Origin: Rhizobium sullae | GTDB taxonomy: Bacteria; Pseudomonadota; Alphaproteobacteria; Rhizobiales; Rhizobiaceae | Length of the DNA: 64,000 bases | Direction: 5' to 3' | Assembly (NCBI RefSeq): GCF_025200715.1 | Contig: NZ_CP104144.1 | Span: 868,001 to 932,000, forward strand | Notes under the pieces: model-generated | Databases searched by the model: none | The model's input: the letters and a program-made list of their open reading frames with translations, nothing else | Told to the model about the DNA's origin: nothing | In this document: in pieces, positions 34,654-47,870 of the stretch | Position numbering within the stretch: position 1 is the first letter of the stretch | Layout: each line of letters starts with the position of its first letter | Program-made: the position numbers and the translations under genes

Positions 34654-34670
34654 TGCGAAAAGGTTTTCTC
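34654..34670. promoter_or_regulatory. LacI-type operator, distal copy
   Basis: TGCGAAAAGGTTTTCTC, exact reverse complement of the proximal operator and immediately upstream of the -35 box. Together they would allow cooperative binding of a repressor tetramer or two dimers. Confidence 0.7.
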
Positions 34671-34763
34671 AGCTGAGCTTTCGAGGCGCGCAAACGACGG
34701 TCTCAGGCGAGACTATGCCGAGCGATAGACTGATCGGGGGTCGAAGACTTGATCTGGGCAGGC

Positions 34764-35051
34764 TTATTTGTTCTTCAGCAGCCACATCTTGCCGGCCATC
34801 GTGATCCCGTAGACGTCCTTTGACGCATCATGATCGAGATGGCGTCGTTCCAGAAAGCCTGGCGCCTTCAATTCTTCCAGGGTCTTGCTGGTTACGGATT
34901 TCACTTTCTGCGGTCGTTCTTTCCAACGGTCGGTTCTTGCGTAAGTCACCGTTGCGTTTTGGTGCGTCCACTTCTTCGTCGGCTGAAGATAAAGATCTCC
35001 ATCCCTGGCGAGTTTCAGTGCTGCGATCTGCGATGGCGTAAGTTCAATCAT
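34764..35051 (-). CDS. Hypothetical small protein, winged-helix-like
   Basis: A 95-residue basic protein starting MIELTPSQIAALKLARDGDL. The helical start and the end GFLERRHLDHDASKDVYGIT plus MAGKMWLLKN resemble a small winged-helix DNA-binding fold (helices then a beta hairpin), but I do not recognise a named family. The ribosome-binding site is weak (AGGA 16 bases upstream). It stands alone on the minus strand. Confidence 0.5.
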   Translation of the reverse strand: MIELTPSQIAALKLARDGDLYLQPTKKWTHQNATVTYARTDRWKERPQKVKSVTSKTLEELKAPGFLERRHLDHDASKDVYGITMAGKMWLLKNK

Positions 35052-35228
35052 GGGTCCGGTAAGTCCTATCTGGTGTTCTTTGCCGCGACTTAGCACAGAT
35101 TCATCGAGCCGCCTTAAAAAAGAAGCGAGGAGTCCGGATCATTGGCGATCTGTGAAACACACCGGCCATTGTCGCCGCACTCCTGGTGTCTAGACGGTCA
35201 TCACCAGTTCCTGGCCATCTGATTGGTT

Positions 35229-35465
35229 CTACTCTTCGCGCGGCGCGATAAGACCGCGCGCCGCTCCCACCATGACCTTCAGATGGTCCGGGTTGCGAAC
35301 GCCCTGGCGATAAAGTTCGATCGTGATCGCAGCAATACGCTCTGCTTCCTCGGAATCCTTGGCGACTTTGGCTACCGACCGAACCTCGTCGAATACGCAT
35401 TGGCACATCTTAAGGTCGCGGGCATCAAGCGGCACGTCCGATCGGTTGATGATCGTCTGAACCAT
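35229..35465 (-). CDS. Hypothetical conserved-looking small helical protein
   Basis: A 78-residue soluble protein, mostly helical, starting MVQTIINRSDVPLDARDLKM, with a pair of cysteines in MCQCVFDEV. GGAGG lies 6 bases before ATG 35465. It follows groEL after a hairpin and could be read through from the heat-shock operon. I do not recognise a domain. Confidence 0.6.
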   Translation of the reverse strand: MVQTIINRSDVPLDARDLKMCQCVFDEVRSVAKVAKDSEEAERIAAITIELYRQGVRNPDHLKVMVGAARGLIAPREE

Positions 35466-35484
35466 CCTAACCTCCATCCCGTGC

Positions 35485-35508
35485 GGCCCGCCGGTCGCCA
35501 GGCGGGCC
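35485..35508 (-). terminator. Hairpin downstream of groEL
   Basis: GGCCCGCC and GGCGGGCC form a perfect 8-base-pair stem with an 8-base loop, 11 bases after the groEL stop. There is no U-tract, so it may be a partial terminator or an mRNA 3'-end stabiliser. Confidence 0.5.
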
Positions 35509-35518
35509 GAATGTCAAC

Positions 35519-37520
<2,002 letters not shown>

Positions 37521-37662
37521 GTTTTCCTCCATGAACAAACGATGATCCATGTTTCATTGCCGGAGCGAGTGATCGATCCGGCGGCTGCCAGGCTCTTTGC
37601 CCGCCCGGCTGAAAAAATCTGCTACCGATTTTTTCGAATTTCAAGAGGGCTGCAGCAAAAAA

Positions 37663-37689
37663 TTAGCACTCTTGCGGGGAGAGTGCTAA
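37663..37689. promoter_or_regulatory. CIRCE operator for HrcA
   Basis: Perfect consensus: TTAGCACTC (37663-37671), 9 bases, GAGTGCTAA (37681-37689). This is the HrcA binding site that represses groESL in many bacteria and it is correctly placed in the leader of groES. Confidence 0.96.
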
Positions 37690-37693
37690 CGCG

Positions 37694-37707
37694 CCGTTCC
37701 GGAACGG
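37694..37707. promoter_or_regulatory. Second palindrome beside CIRCE
   Basis: CCGTTCCGGAACGG is a perfect 14-base palindrome starting 5 bases upstream of CIRCE relative to groES. No known heat-shock role comes to mind; it could be a second operator or chance. Confidence 0.3.
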
Positions 37708-37789
37708 AAACGTCGACATTGGCGTTTACTCTATGCTGATGCGCGAGAAATTCTACGCAGCATCAAGCGTGTTCCAGACGAAGGTGACT

Positions 37790-37869
37790 CATATATGTCG
37801 CCCCATCGACAAAGGTAAAGGCGAGCGCATGAGGTCATCCTTCGACGCCTTGCAAGCATGGAGGTTGAG
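37790..37869 (+). ncRNA. ROSE-like RNA thermometer in the leader of the small heat-shock gene
   Basis: The Shine-Dalgarno region GGAGGTTGA (37860-37868) can pair with TCATCCTTC (37835-37843) over nine positions with one U-U mismatch and one G-U pair, hiding the ribosome-binding site just before the ATG. Weak non-canonical pairs opposite the ribosome site are the hallmark of ROSE elements, which control small heat-shock genes in rhizobia. The 5' limit is estimated. Confidence 0.6.
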
Positions 37870-38376
37870 ATGAGTGTTCGTGATCTTATTCCGTGGGGCC
37901 GCAGCAACAGTCCGGTCCCGACAGGTTATGCAGGCAGAGACCAGCATCCGTTCCTTGCGCTTCACCGCGAGATGAACAGGCTGTTCGACGACGTCTTCCG
38001 CGGCTTCGAGGGCCGCTTTCCCACAGTCGGCTCCGGTTTCATGTTCGAAACCGCCTGGCCGAAGATCGAAGTCGCGGAGACGGATAAGAACATCCGGATC
38101 CTCGCCGAAATCCCGGGAATGGAGGAGAAGGATATCGAACTTTTGATCGACAACGGCATCCTGACGATCCGCGGCGAAAAGCGCGCCGACAACGAGGATA
38201 AGGACCGGCAGTTCTCCGAGCGGTTCTATGGCCGCTTCGAGCGCCGCCTTTCACTCAACAGCGAGGTGCAGGAAGACAAGATCGACGCGTCCTTCAAGAA
38301 CGGCGTCCTGACGATCACCCTGCCACGCTCCGAAACGGCGCAATCGCGTGCCAAGCGCATCACGATCAACGGCTAG
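37870..38376 (+). CDS. Small heat-shock protein, Hsp20/alpha-crystallin family
   Basis: A 168-residue holdase chaperone. The alpha-crystallin domain spans about residues 60-155, from WPKIEVAETDKNIRILAEIP to the family end motif SFKNGVLTITLPR. It binds unfolding proteins and forms oligomers. GGAGG lies 5 bases before ATG 37870; an upstream in-frame start four codons earlier is less likely. Translation is probably gated by the upstream RNA thermometer. It diverges from groESL. Confidence 0.95.
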   Translation: MSVRDLIPWGRSNSPVPTGYAGRDQHPFLALHREMNRLFDDVFRGFEGRFPTVGSGFMFETAWPKIEVAETDKNIRILAEIPGMEEKDIELLIDNGILTIRGEKRADNEDKDRQFSERFYGRFERRLSLNSEVQEDKIDASFKNGVLTITLPRSETAQSRAKRITING

Positions 38377-38419
38377 CGGCCGTCGAACGGCACTCCATCC
38401 GTGGCCGAGAAATCGAATG

Positions 38420-38438
38420 GGATCGCGAGAAGCGATCC
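38420..38438 (+). terminator. Terminator-like hairpin after the hsp20 gene
   Basis: GGATCGC and GCGATCC form a perfect 7-base-pair stem with loop GAGAA, followed by TGTTCGTTCG. It lies 43 bases after the hsp20 stop. Confidence 0.45.
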
Positions 38439-38477
38439 TGTTCGTTCGCAACGGCCTTGGATTGCAGCGATCGACGG

Positions 38478-38684
38478 CTAGTGCGCGGTGTCGAGCTTTG
38501 CGGCGAGTTCAAGGATCATGTCGTCGGCAGCATCGGCGATCGCCATGGCAACTTCCGCCGGCTTGAAGCCCCTCTTCTGGCCTTCCTTGATGATTTCCAG
38601 AAACATCGGCTCGAAGGATGCCCGGCAATCACGAAGTCGCTCGGCATACTGCGCAGGTTTGGCATTTACGCTGTAAGTATCCAT
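38478..38684 (-). CDS. Hypothetical small acidic helical protein
   Basis: A 68-residue protein, MDTYSVNAKPAQYAERLRDC at its start, predicted all-helical, with a C-terminal amphipathic stretch AMAIADAADDMILELAAKLD. GAGGGG lies 9 bases before the ATG. It converges on hsp20. I do not recognise a family; size and composition resemble stress-linked small proteins of rhizobia. Confidence 0.6.
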   Translation of the reverse strand: MDTYSVNAKPAQYAERLRDCRASFEPMFLEIIKEGQKRGFKPAEVAMAIADAADDMILELAAKLDTAH

Positions 38685-38751
38685 GCTTTAACCCCTCAAC
38701 CTTATGGGTCATACCATGGCGACAAACTCGGACGTATGCAAGAGCATGCTT

Positions 38752-38779
38752 AAATAAGGGTTAATCCCTCGGCTTATTT
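38752..38779. other. AT-rich inverted repeat upstream of the 68-residue gene
   Basis: AAATAAG (38752-38758) pairs perfectly with CTTATTT (38773-38779), 14 bases apart. It sits in the promoter region of the minus-strand small gene and could be an operator or a weak terminator. Confidence 0.3.
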
Positions 38780-38899
38780 TTGGCCATTATTGGACAAGGC
38801 CCGATATCGAGAGATCGCTGCACACCGCGCTGCGCCGGTGCATGATTGACTTTACCGCGAAATGAGAACATAAAGGGAACAAACGCAACGGAGATTCTC

Positions 38900-39091
38900 A
38901 TGACGCACGCAGAGCTCGTTATACAGAATGCCTTGGCTTTTGTTGCAGCATCGCGCTCGGCTCGCGAGCGCGACCGGAAACGGCGCGAGAAGCTGCTCGA
39001 ACGGATTCAGCTGATGAGGCCACCGAACCCCTATCTCGTTAAGACGCGGGGCGGCGAGCAGCTCAAGCTCAAGCTTGATCTCGATCACTGA
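38900..39091 (+). CDS. Hypothetical small basic helical protein
   Basis: A 63-residue protein with a central highly charged helix (ASRSARERDRKRREKLLERI). GGAG lies 6 bases before ATG 38900. No recognised family. It stands alone before the dehydrogenase gene, 126 bases away. Confidence 0.5.
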   Translation: MTHAELVIQNALAFVAASRSARERDRKRREKLLERIQLMRPPNPYLVKTRGGEQLKLKLDLDH

Positions 39092-39217
39092 GGGGCGTCT
39101 GCGATCGGCAGAAGACAGTATTGCCCGCGCCCGATATGCGATATGACCATCATCATCGAAACCGCGTCGCTCTGAAACTGCGCGCCAGCCGAGCGGCAAG
39201 CTGCGGGAGGAGGAGAG

Positions 39218-40249
39218 ATGATACATGACGAGCGGCCGCTGGCGATCAGCGCGCCGGAGCCGCGCACGCTCGACCTGATCTTTACGGCCGAGGCGAGAAA
39301 GCAGTTGCACGCCAGATATCAGATCGTCGAGGCCGATCCGGAAAATATCGAAGGGCTCGGCGATGACGTTCTGGGCAAGGCGCGCTACATCATCGGTCAG
39401 CCGCCGCTGTCGGCCGAAACGCTGGCCCGGATGCCCGCGCTGCGCTGCGTGCTGAACGTCGAAAGCAACCTTATCAACAACATGCCCTATGAAATCCTCT
39501 TTCAGCGCGGCATCCATGTTGTGACGACGGGGCAGGTCTTTGCCGAACCGGTGGCGGAAATCGGTCTGGGTTTTGCGCTTTCGCTCGCGCGAGGCATCGT
39601 CGACGCGGATGTCGCCTTTCGTGAGGGCAGGGAGCTGTGGGGTGGAGAGGGCAATGCAAGCGCCCGGCTGATCGGAGGCTCCGAAATCGGCATCATCGGC
39701 TTCGGCGATCTCGGCAAAGCGCTGCGGCGCGTGTTTTCCGGCTTCCGGGCGAAGGTCCGGGTCTTCGATCCCTGGCTGCCGCGCTCCATCCTGGAGGAGA
39801 ACGGCGTTGAAGCGGCGAGCCTCGAAGAGGTAGTGACGAGAAGCGATTTCGTTTTTGTCGTTGCGGCGGTCACCAGCGAGAACAAGGGGCTCCTCGGTGC
39901 CGAGGCCTTTGCCAGCATGCGGCCGGGCGCGGCTTTCATCCTGCTCAGCCGGGCAGATGTCGTCGATTTCGATGCATTGATATCGGCTGTCGCATCCGGC
40001 CATATCGTCGCGGCAAGCGATGTCTATCCGCAAGAGCCGCTACCGCTTGATCATCCGGTGCGGAACCTGAAAGGCTTTATCCGTTCCGCGCATCGGGCCG
40101 GCGCACTGGACAGCGCCTTCAAGAAGATGGGCGGCATGGTGCTGGAGGACATGGATTTGATGGACCGCGGCTTGCCGCCGATGCGGTGCAAACGGGCCGA
40201 GCGCGAGACCGTATCGCGCATGCGCTCGAAGGGCGTGAAGATCAACTGA
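39218..40249 (+). CDS. D-2-hydroxyacid dehydrogenase (NAD-binding)
   Basis: A 343-residue dehydrogenase of the D-isomer-specific 2-hydroxyacid family, interconverting 2-keto and D-2-hydroxy acids. The Rossmann motif is IGIIGFGDLGKALRRVF with the acidic partner in VRVFDPW. The active-site set is Arg in LLSRADVVDFDAL, Glu in VYPQEPLPLDHP and His in FIRSAHRAGA. GGAGGAG sits just before the ATG. It is a single gene; substrate not predictable. Confidence 0.88.
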   Translation: MIHDERPLAISAPEPRTLDLIFTAEARKQLHARYQIVEADPENIEGLGDDVLGKARYIIGQPPLSAETLARMPALRCVLNVESNLINNMPYEILFQRGIHVVTTGQVFAEPVAEIGLGFALSLARGIVDADVAFREGRELWGGEGNASARLIGGSEIGIIGFGDLGKALRRVFSGFRAKVRVFDPWLPRSILEENGVEAASLEEVVTRSDFVFVVAAVTSENKGLLGAEAFASMRPGAAFILLSRADVVDFDALISAVASGHIVAASDVYPQEPLPLDHPVRNLKGFIRSAHRAGALDSAFKKMGGMVLEDMDLMDRGLPPMRCKRAERETVSRMRSKGVKIN

Positions 40250-40513
40250 TCAAAATATGTGTCGTGGCCGCGTGCTGCGAGCGCCGTCATGCGTTACGAA
40301 AATGTCGCGATCATAGGCTGTTGCTTTAAGATTGATGCGCCACGGCAGCATTTTTGGTGGGGAAATTCTGCGGATCGGGTGCTATCGTCCTGACATGGAC
40401 CGATGAAGCGGAAGAGCAATGCTTCCGGTGTCACGGATCAACACTGCGATCTCGGGAGGAGAGCAGATGCTGGCGGCGATACGGCGGGATCGACGGCTAA
40501 GGGGAGAGGCCGG

Positions 40514-41677
40514 ATGTATTCAGGTGGTTTGAATTTCGCGCTCGGCGACGAGATCGACGCTCTGCGCGAAAGTGTGAGGCGGTTTGCAAGCGAGCGCATC
40601 GGGCCGCTGGCGGCGGAAACCGATCGCAGCAACAATTTTCCAGCGCCGCTCTGGCGCGCGATGGGAGATATGGGCCTGCTCGGCATTACCGCGGATGACG
40701 CCTATGGCGGAGCAGGTCTCGGTTATCTCGCCCATTGCGTCGCCATGGAGGAGATCAGCCGCGCCTCGGCCTCGGTCGGCTTGAGCTACGGGGCGCATTC
40801 CAATCTCTGCGTCAACCAGATCAACCGCAACGGCAACGACGCGCAAAAGAGCCGCTATTTGCCCAAGCTGATTTCCGGCGAACATGTTGGCGCGCTCGCC
40901 ATGTCCGAACCGGGTGCCGGTTCCGACGTCGTTTCGATGAAGCTCAAGGCTGAAAAGCGTGGCGACCGATACGTGTTGAACGGCAACAAGATGTGGATCA
41001 CCAACGGTCCGGACGCCGAGGTACTGGTGGTCTATGCCAAGACCGACCCTGAGGCCGGACCGCGCGGTATCACCGCGTTCCTCGTCGAGAAGACCTTCAA
41101 GGGTTTTTCCACCGGCCAGAAACTCGACAAGCTCGGCATGCGCGGTTCAAATACCTGCGAGCTGATCTTTGCAGATTGCGAAGTGCCTGGGGAGAACGTG
41201 CTGGGCGCCATTGGCGGCGGCGTGAAGATACTGATGTCGGGGCTCGACTATGAACGCGTGGTGCTTTCCGCCGGTCCCCTCGGCATCATGGCGGCTTGCG
41301 TGGATATCGTTCTGCCCTATCTGCATGAACGCAAGCAGTTCGGCCGCGCGATCGGCGAATTCCAGTTGATGCAGGGCAAGCTTGCCGACATGTATGTGAC
41401 GCTGAATACGGCGCGCGCCTATGTCTATGCGGTGGCGGCTGCCTGCGACCGCGGCGAGACGACCCGTAAGGATGCTGCCGGCTGCATTCTTTATGCCGCG
41501 GAAAAGGCGACAGCCATGGCGCTCGAAGCGATCCAGGCGCTCGGCGGCAACGGCTACACCAACGATTATGCCGCAGGGCGGCTCTTGAGGGACGCCAAGC
41601 TCTATGAGATCGGCGCCGGAACCTCCGAAATCCGGCGCATGCTGATCGGACGTGAGCTGTTCGCGGAGACGGCATGA
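40514..41677 (+). CDS. ivd: Isovaleryl-CoA dehydrogenase
   Basis: A 387-residue flavin enzyme that oxidises isovaleryl-CoA to 3-methylcrotonyl-CoA in leucine breakdown. Glu247 in [19 protein letters not shown] is the catalytic base in the position characteristic of isovaleryl-CoA dehydrogenases rather than straight-chain enzymes. [20 protein letters not shown] and [11 protein letters not shown] are typical acyl-CoA dehydrogenase blocks. GGAGAGG precedes ATG 40514. It is the first gene of the liu-type operon and its stop overlaps the next start as ATGA. Confidence 0.93.
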   Translation: MYSGGLNFALGDEIDALRESVRRFASERIGPLAAETDRSNNFPAPLWRAMGDMGLLGITADDAYGGAGLGYLAHCVAMEEISRASASVGLSYGAHSNLCVNQINRNGNDAQKSRYLPKLISGEHVGALAMSEPGAGSDVVSMKLKAEKRGDRYVLNGNKMWITNGPDAEVLVVYAKTDPEAGPRGITAFLVEKTFKGFSTGQKLDKLGMRGSNTCELIFADCEVPGENVLGAIGGGVKILMSGLDYERVVLSAGPLGIMAACVDIVLPYLHERKQFGRAIGEFQLMQGKLADMYVTLNTARAYVYAVAAACDRGETTRKDAAGCILYAAEKATAMALEAIQALGGNGYTNDYAAGRLLRDAKLYEIGAGTSEIRRMLIGRELFAETA

Positions 41678-43281
41678 CCGTACTCAAATCCCAGATATCG
41701 ACCAATTCAGAAACCTTCAGGGCCAATCAGGCGGCGATGCAGGAAGCTATCAAGCTTATCGAGGAGGCGGTACGAACGGCTGCGAGTGGCGGCGGGACGG
41801 CGGCGCGCGAGCGGCATGTGGGCCGAGGCAAGATGCTGCCGCGCGATCGGGTCATGGGACTGATCGATCCGGCGACGCCGTTTCTGGAAATCGCCGCGAC
41901 TGCCGCTTATGGCATGTACGGCGGCGAGGCGCCGGCAGCAGGGCTGATCACTGGAATCGGCCGTGTCGCCGGGCGCGAATGCATGATCGTCTGCAACGAC
42001 GCGACGGTCAAAGGCGGCACCTACTATCCGATGACGGTGAAGAAGCATCTAAGAGCGCAGGAGATCGCAGCGGCCAACAACCTTCCTTGCATCTATCTCG
42101 TCGATTCCGGCGGCGCCAATCTGCCGAACCAGGACGAAGTCTTTCCGGATCGCGATCATTTCGGCCGTATCTTCTACAACCAGGCCAACATGTCGGCGGC
42201 GGGGATCCCGCAGATTGCCGTGGTGATGGGATCCTGCACGGCGGGCGGTGCCTATGTCCCTGCCATGTCGGACGAAGCCATCATCGTCGAAGGGCAGGGT
42301 ACGATCTTCCTCGCCGGACCGCCGCTCGTCAAAGCAGCAACCGGCGAGGTCGTTTCGACAGAAGAACTCGGCGGCGGCGACGTGCACACGCGTCTTTCCG
42401 GCGTTGCCGACTATCTGGCGCGCGACGATGCCCATGCCCTCGCGCTGACGCGCCGCGCCGTCGCCTCGCTGAACCGGACGAAAGCCCGCACGATCGAGCT
42501 TCGCGAAGCCGAGCCGCCGCTCTACGATCCGGCAGAGATCGCCGGTATCGTGCCGACCGACCTTCGCACGCCCTATGAGGTCCGCGAGGTGATCGCTCGC
42601 ATCGTCGACGGTTCGCGCTTCGACGAATTCAAGGCGCGCTACGGCACCACGCTCGTCTGCGGCTTTGCACATGTCCACGGGATCCCTGTCGGGATCATTG
42701 CCAATAACGGCGTCCTCTTTTCCGAATCCGCGCTCAAGGGCACGCATTTTGTCGAGCTTTGCTCGCAACGGAAAATCCCGCTGGTCTTCCTGCAGAACAT
42801 CACCGGCTTCATGGTCGGGCGGAAATATGAGACGGAAGGCATTGCCAAGCACGGCGCCAAACTGGTCACGGCTGTGGCAACCACCAGGGTGCCGAAGATC
42901 ACCATGCTGATCGGCGGCTCCTTCGGCGCCGGAAATTACGGCATGGCGGGGCGCGCCTTCTCGCCGCGGTTTCTCTGGACCTGGCCGAACAGCAGGATTT
43001 CCGTGATGGGTGGCGAGCAGGCTGCAGGCGTTCTTGCGACCGTTCGTAGCGAAGCGCTGATCCGCGCCGGAACGCCATGGAATGCAGACGACGAGGCGGC
43101 TTTCAAGAAGCCCGTTCTCGATCTCTTCGAAGGCCAGAGCCATCCGCTCTATGCCTCCGCCCGCCTTTGGGACGACGGTGTCATCGATCCGGCAAAGAGC
43201 CGCGATGTGCTCGGGCTGTCGCTGTCAGCTGCGCTGAATGCACCGATCGAAGACACGCGCTTCGGCCTGTTCAGGATGTGA
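41674..43281 (+). CDS. mccB: Methylcrotonyl-CoA carboxylase, carboxyltransferase (beta) subunit
   Basis: A 535-residue carboxyltransferase that moves the carboxyl group from biotin onto 3-methylcrotonyl-Co[21 protein letters not shown] begins the N-terminal domain, and [19 protein letters not shown] and [19 protein letters not shown] are the C-terminal crotonase-fold motifs that bind the substrate and biotin. It is coupled to the dehydrogenase upstream, and the biotin subunit follows after 7 bases, which supports methylcrotonyl-CoA rather than propionyl-CoA as substrate. Confidence 0.93.
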   Translation: MTVLKSQISTNSETFRANQAAMQEAIKLIEEAVRTAASGGGTAARERHVGRGKMLPRDRVMGLIDPATPFLEIAATAAYGMYGGEAPAAGLITGIGRVAGRECMIVCNDATVKGGTYYPMTVKKHLRAQEIAAANNLPCIYLVDSGGANLPNQDEVFPDRDHFGRIFYNQANMSAAGIPQIAVVMGSCTAGGAYVPAMSDEAIIVEGQGTIFLAGPPLVKAATGEVVSTEELGGGDVHTRLSGVADYLARDDAHALALTRRAVASLNRTKARTIELREAEPPLYDPAEIAGIVPTDLRTPYEVREVIARIVDGSRFDEFKARYGTTLVCGFAHVHGIPVGIIANNGVLFSESALKGTHFVELCSQRKIPLVFLQNITGFMVGRKYETEGIAKHGAKLVTAVATTRVPKITMLIGGSFGAGNYGMAGRAFSPRFLWTWPNSRISVMGGEQAAGVLATVRSEALIRAGTPWNADDEAAFKKPVLDLFEGQSHPLYASARLWDDGVIDPAKSRDVLGLSLSAALNAPIEDTRFGLFRM

Positions 43282-43288
43282 GGCGGCA

Positions 43289-45264
<1,976 letters not shown>

Positions 45265-45268
<4 letters not shown>

Positions 45269-46137
45269 TGACTACTTCCCATCAGGAACATGTCTCGATC
45301 GTCGAGATGGCGCCGCGTGATGGTCTGCAAAACGAGAAGCAGTTCATTGCGACAGCGGACAAGATTGCGCTTGTCGATATGCTGTCCGATTGCGGTTACG
45401 AGCGCATCGAGGTGACGAGTTTCGTGAGCGAAAAATGGGTGCCGCAGCTTGCAGACGCTGCTGACGTGATGGCCGGTATTCGCCGCAAACCCGGCGTGCG
45501 CTATGCCGTGCTCACCCCCAACATGAAGGGTTTTGAGGCGGCGCTTACGGCGAAGGCGGATGAGATCGCGATCTTTGCCGCAGCTTCCGAAAGCTTTTCC
45601 CAGCATAATATCAATTGCTCGATCGCCGAAAGCATCGACCGTTTCCGCCCAGTCGCGCAGGCAAGCCGCGAGCACGGCATTCCGATGCGCGGCTATGTCA
45701 GCTGCGTCGTCGAATGCCCTTATGAAGGTACCGTACCGCCCGCCAATGCCGCGAAGGCTACGGCATGGCTGAGGGAACTGGGGTGCTATGAGATCAGCCT
45801 TGGCGATACGATCGGCCGCGGAACACCGGAAGCCATAGGGAGGATGCTCGCGGCCGTGCTTGATGAGGCGCCGGCTGCGATGCTCGCCGGCCATTTTCAC
45901 GATACCTCAGGCCGCGCGCTCGAAAATATCGACGTTGCGCTCGACCTTGGGCTTCGCGTCGTCGATGCCTCGATCGGCGGGCTCGGGGGCTGTCCTTATG
46001 CGCCGGGCGCAAAGGGCAATGTCGACACGATGGCCGTTGCACGGCATCTGGCGGCAAGGGGTTTTTCGACAGGGCTGGCGGAAGATAAGCTGCGGCAGGC
46101 AGCGGCCTTTGCCCGCGCGTTAAGGAGTGAGCCGTGA
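45265..46137 (+). CDS. Hydroxymethylglutaryl-CoA lyase
   Basis: A 290-residue metal-dependent lyase splitting HMG-CoA into acetyl-CoA and acetoacetate, the last step of leucine catabolism. The catalytic Arg18-Asp19 pair is in MAPRDGLQNEK, the metal ligands His210 and His212 in GHFHDTSG, and the active-site Cys243 in GGLGGCPYAPGAKGN. It overlaps the preceding gene as ATGA and is overlapped by the next. Confidence 0.95.
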
Positions 46138-46925
46138 TGCCAAAAGCGCTTCGCATCGACATCGACGCCCGCGGCGTCGCACGGCTGACGCTTGCGCGGC
46201 CCGAAAAGCATAACGCGATCTCGGCCGAGATGATGGATGAACTGATCGCGGCAGCAACGGCGCTGGGTACCGACCGCGGCGTTCGGGTTATCGTGCTTGC
46301 CGGCGAGGGCGCAAGTTTCTGCGCGGGCGGTGATCTTGGCTGGATGCGCGCGCAATTTAATGCCGGACGCGCCGAGCGGATTTCCGAAGCAAGGCGGCTT
46401 GCCACGATGTTCCGAGCGCTGAACGATCTTCCGAAGCCGATGATCGCCCGTGCCCAGGGCAACGCCTTTGGTGGCGGTGTCGGCCTTCTCAGCATCTGCG
46501 ATCTGGTGATCGCCGCCGAAAGCGCGCGTTTCGGCCTGACCGAGGTTCGTTTGGGTATCATCCCGGCGACGATCAGCCCCTTCGTCATCGCCCGGATCGG
46601 CGAAGGTGCCGCCCGGCCGCTCTTCATGTCCGGTAAACTGATCAGCGCATCGGAGGCAAAGGCTGCCGGGTTGGTTGAGCATGTTGTACACGCCGAGGAT
46701 CTCGATGCGGCAGTCGAAGCCGAAGTCGCGCATTTCCTGAAAGCATCGCCCGAGGCAGCGGCAAGAGCCAAAATGCTTGGACGTTCGCTTGGAATGCCGA
46801 TCACGGACACGGTCGTCGAAAGCGTTATTAAGCAATTGGCGGACACCTGGGAAACGGAAGAGGCGCGCGAAGGCATCGCCGCCTTCTTCGAACGCCGGAG
46901 TCCATCCTGGCGTCGCGATGCTTGA
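46137..46925 (+). CDS. Enoyl-CoA hydratase, probable methylglutaconyl-CoA hydratase
   Basis: A 262-residue crotonase. The oxyanion-hole segments are LAGEGASFCAGGDLGWMRAQ and ARAQGNAFGGGVGLLSICDL, and the following GLTEVRLGIIPATISPFVI is the catalytic-loop region. In this operon it should hydrate 3-methylglutaconyl-CoA to HMG-CoA. The ATG at 46137 shares a base with the lyase stop; an in-frame GTG at 46134 is the alternative. It closes the operon. Confidence 0.88.
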   Translation: MPKALRIDIDARGVARLTLARPEKHNAISAEMMDELIAAATALGTDRGVRVIVLAGEGASFCAGGDLGWMRAQFNAGRAERISEARRLATMFRALNDLPKPMIARAQGNAFGGGVGLLSICDLVIAAESARFGLTEVRLGIIPATISPFVIARIGEGAARPLFMSGKLISASEAKAAGLVEHVVHAEDLDAAVEAEVAHFLKASPEAAARAKMLGRSLGMPITDTVVESVIKQLADTWETEEAREGIAAFFERRSPSWRRDA

Positions 46926-46987
46926 ATTGAGCGTATTTTGCGCCTATTTTGATTTAGGTGAGGTCAAACTATGTGAGGATGCTTATC

Positions 46988-47359
46988 ATGGCAGCCACGG
47001 GTTTCAGTAATGTCGCTGCCCGGTTCGGTGATGAACATTCGTCGTTTCTGTCCGCCCGACGGGTCGCCGAGCAACTTGGCGTGACGCTTTCCGAGCTCGC
47101 TCGGCTGATCGGGGTGGCGCGCAATACGCTGACGGCGAAGTCGAGCGCCCGCAAAGTCGATGGCGCGCTGAGCAACGTCGTTCGCATTCTTGCGATGGCA
47201 AGCGAAATGACCGGCGATGAAAGCCGCGCGGTCATCTGGTTCAAGCATCAACCAATTCCCGGCTGGGGCGGCAAGACGGCGTTTGATCTTGTCGGTGAAG
47301 GCAAGCCTGACCGCGTTCTCGCCTATCTCGAAGCAGTCCGCTCCGGCGTCTATGCCTGA
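46988..47359 (+). CDS. Xre/MbcA/ParS-type antitoxin (DUF2384)
   Basis: A 123-residue antitoxin. The N-terminal helix-turn-helix (about 22-60) is RRVAEQLGVTLSELARLIGV, and the C-terminal toxin-binding domain contains WFKHQPIPGWGGKTAFDLVG and ends AYLEAVRSGVYA, the tail expected to block the toxin active site. GAGG lies 9 bases before ATG 46988. It overlaps the RES toxin by 8 bases. It should also repress the pair. Confidence 0.9.
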   Translation: MAATGFSNVAARFGDEHSSFLSARRVAEQLGVTLSELARLIGVARNTLTAKSSARKVDGALSNVVRILAMASEMTGDESRAVIWFKHQPIPGWGGKTAFDLVGEGKPDRVLAYLEAVRSGVYA

Positions 47360-47870
47360 GGTGCAATCGGGCGCCATCGTGCATCTCTGGCGCGCCTTTG
47401 TTCCCAGATGGGCCTACGCGCCGCTTTCCGGCGAGGGCGCCAGCCGTTTCGGTGGCCGGTGGGATCCGGTCGGCGCCCCGACGATCTATGCGGCCTGCGA
47501 GTTGTCGACGGCCTGGGCCGAGTACAACCAGGGCTTCGTCCAGCATCCGGCGATGATCGTGCAGTTGGAGCTTAGAGGCGCTTGCCTTGCGGACACGACA
47601 GATCCAGGGCTTCTTCGCGAATTTGAAGTTCCGGCGGACATCCATCGTTGTGAATGGCGGATGCTGATGGATCAGGGCAAGGTGCCGGAGGCCCACCGGT
47701 TGCGCGAACGCCTGCTTGAATCGGGATATCACGGCGTGATCTATCCGTCCTTCATGTCGCATGGCGGCACATGCGTCGCGCTGTGGGGATGGAATATGCC
47801 CGGAGCACCAGAACTTCGCGCAATCGATCCAGAGGGCAGACTGCCAAAATCATCGGCCTCCTGGCTGTAG
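47352..47870 (+). CDS. RES-domain toxin (MbcT/ParT-like NAD+-consuming)
   Basis: A 172-residue toxin. Family residues are seen at Arg14 (LWRA), the SRFGGRWDPVGAPTIYAACE block with Arg and Tyr, and Glu57 (WAEY). RES toxins break down NAD+ or ADP-ribosylate a target, stopping growth when the antitoxin is lost. The gene begins inside the end of the antitoxin gene (ATGCCTGA), a classic coupled toxin-antitoxin layout. Confidence 0.9.
   Translation: MPEVQSGAIVHLWRAFVPRWAYAPLSGEGASRFGGRWDPVGAPTIYAACELSTAWAEYNQGFVQHPAMIVQLELRGACLADTTDPGLLREFEVPADIHRCEWRMLMDQGKVPEAHRLRERLLESGYHGVIYPSFMSHGGTCVALWGWNMPGAPELRAIDPEGRLPKSSASWL

Noticed and set aside
38852..40033. 393-codon minus-strand frame opposite the hydroxyacid dehydrogenase
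   Set aside because: Antisense shadow; the plus-strand gene has clear active-site residues and a ribosome-binding site.
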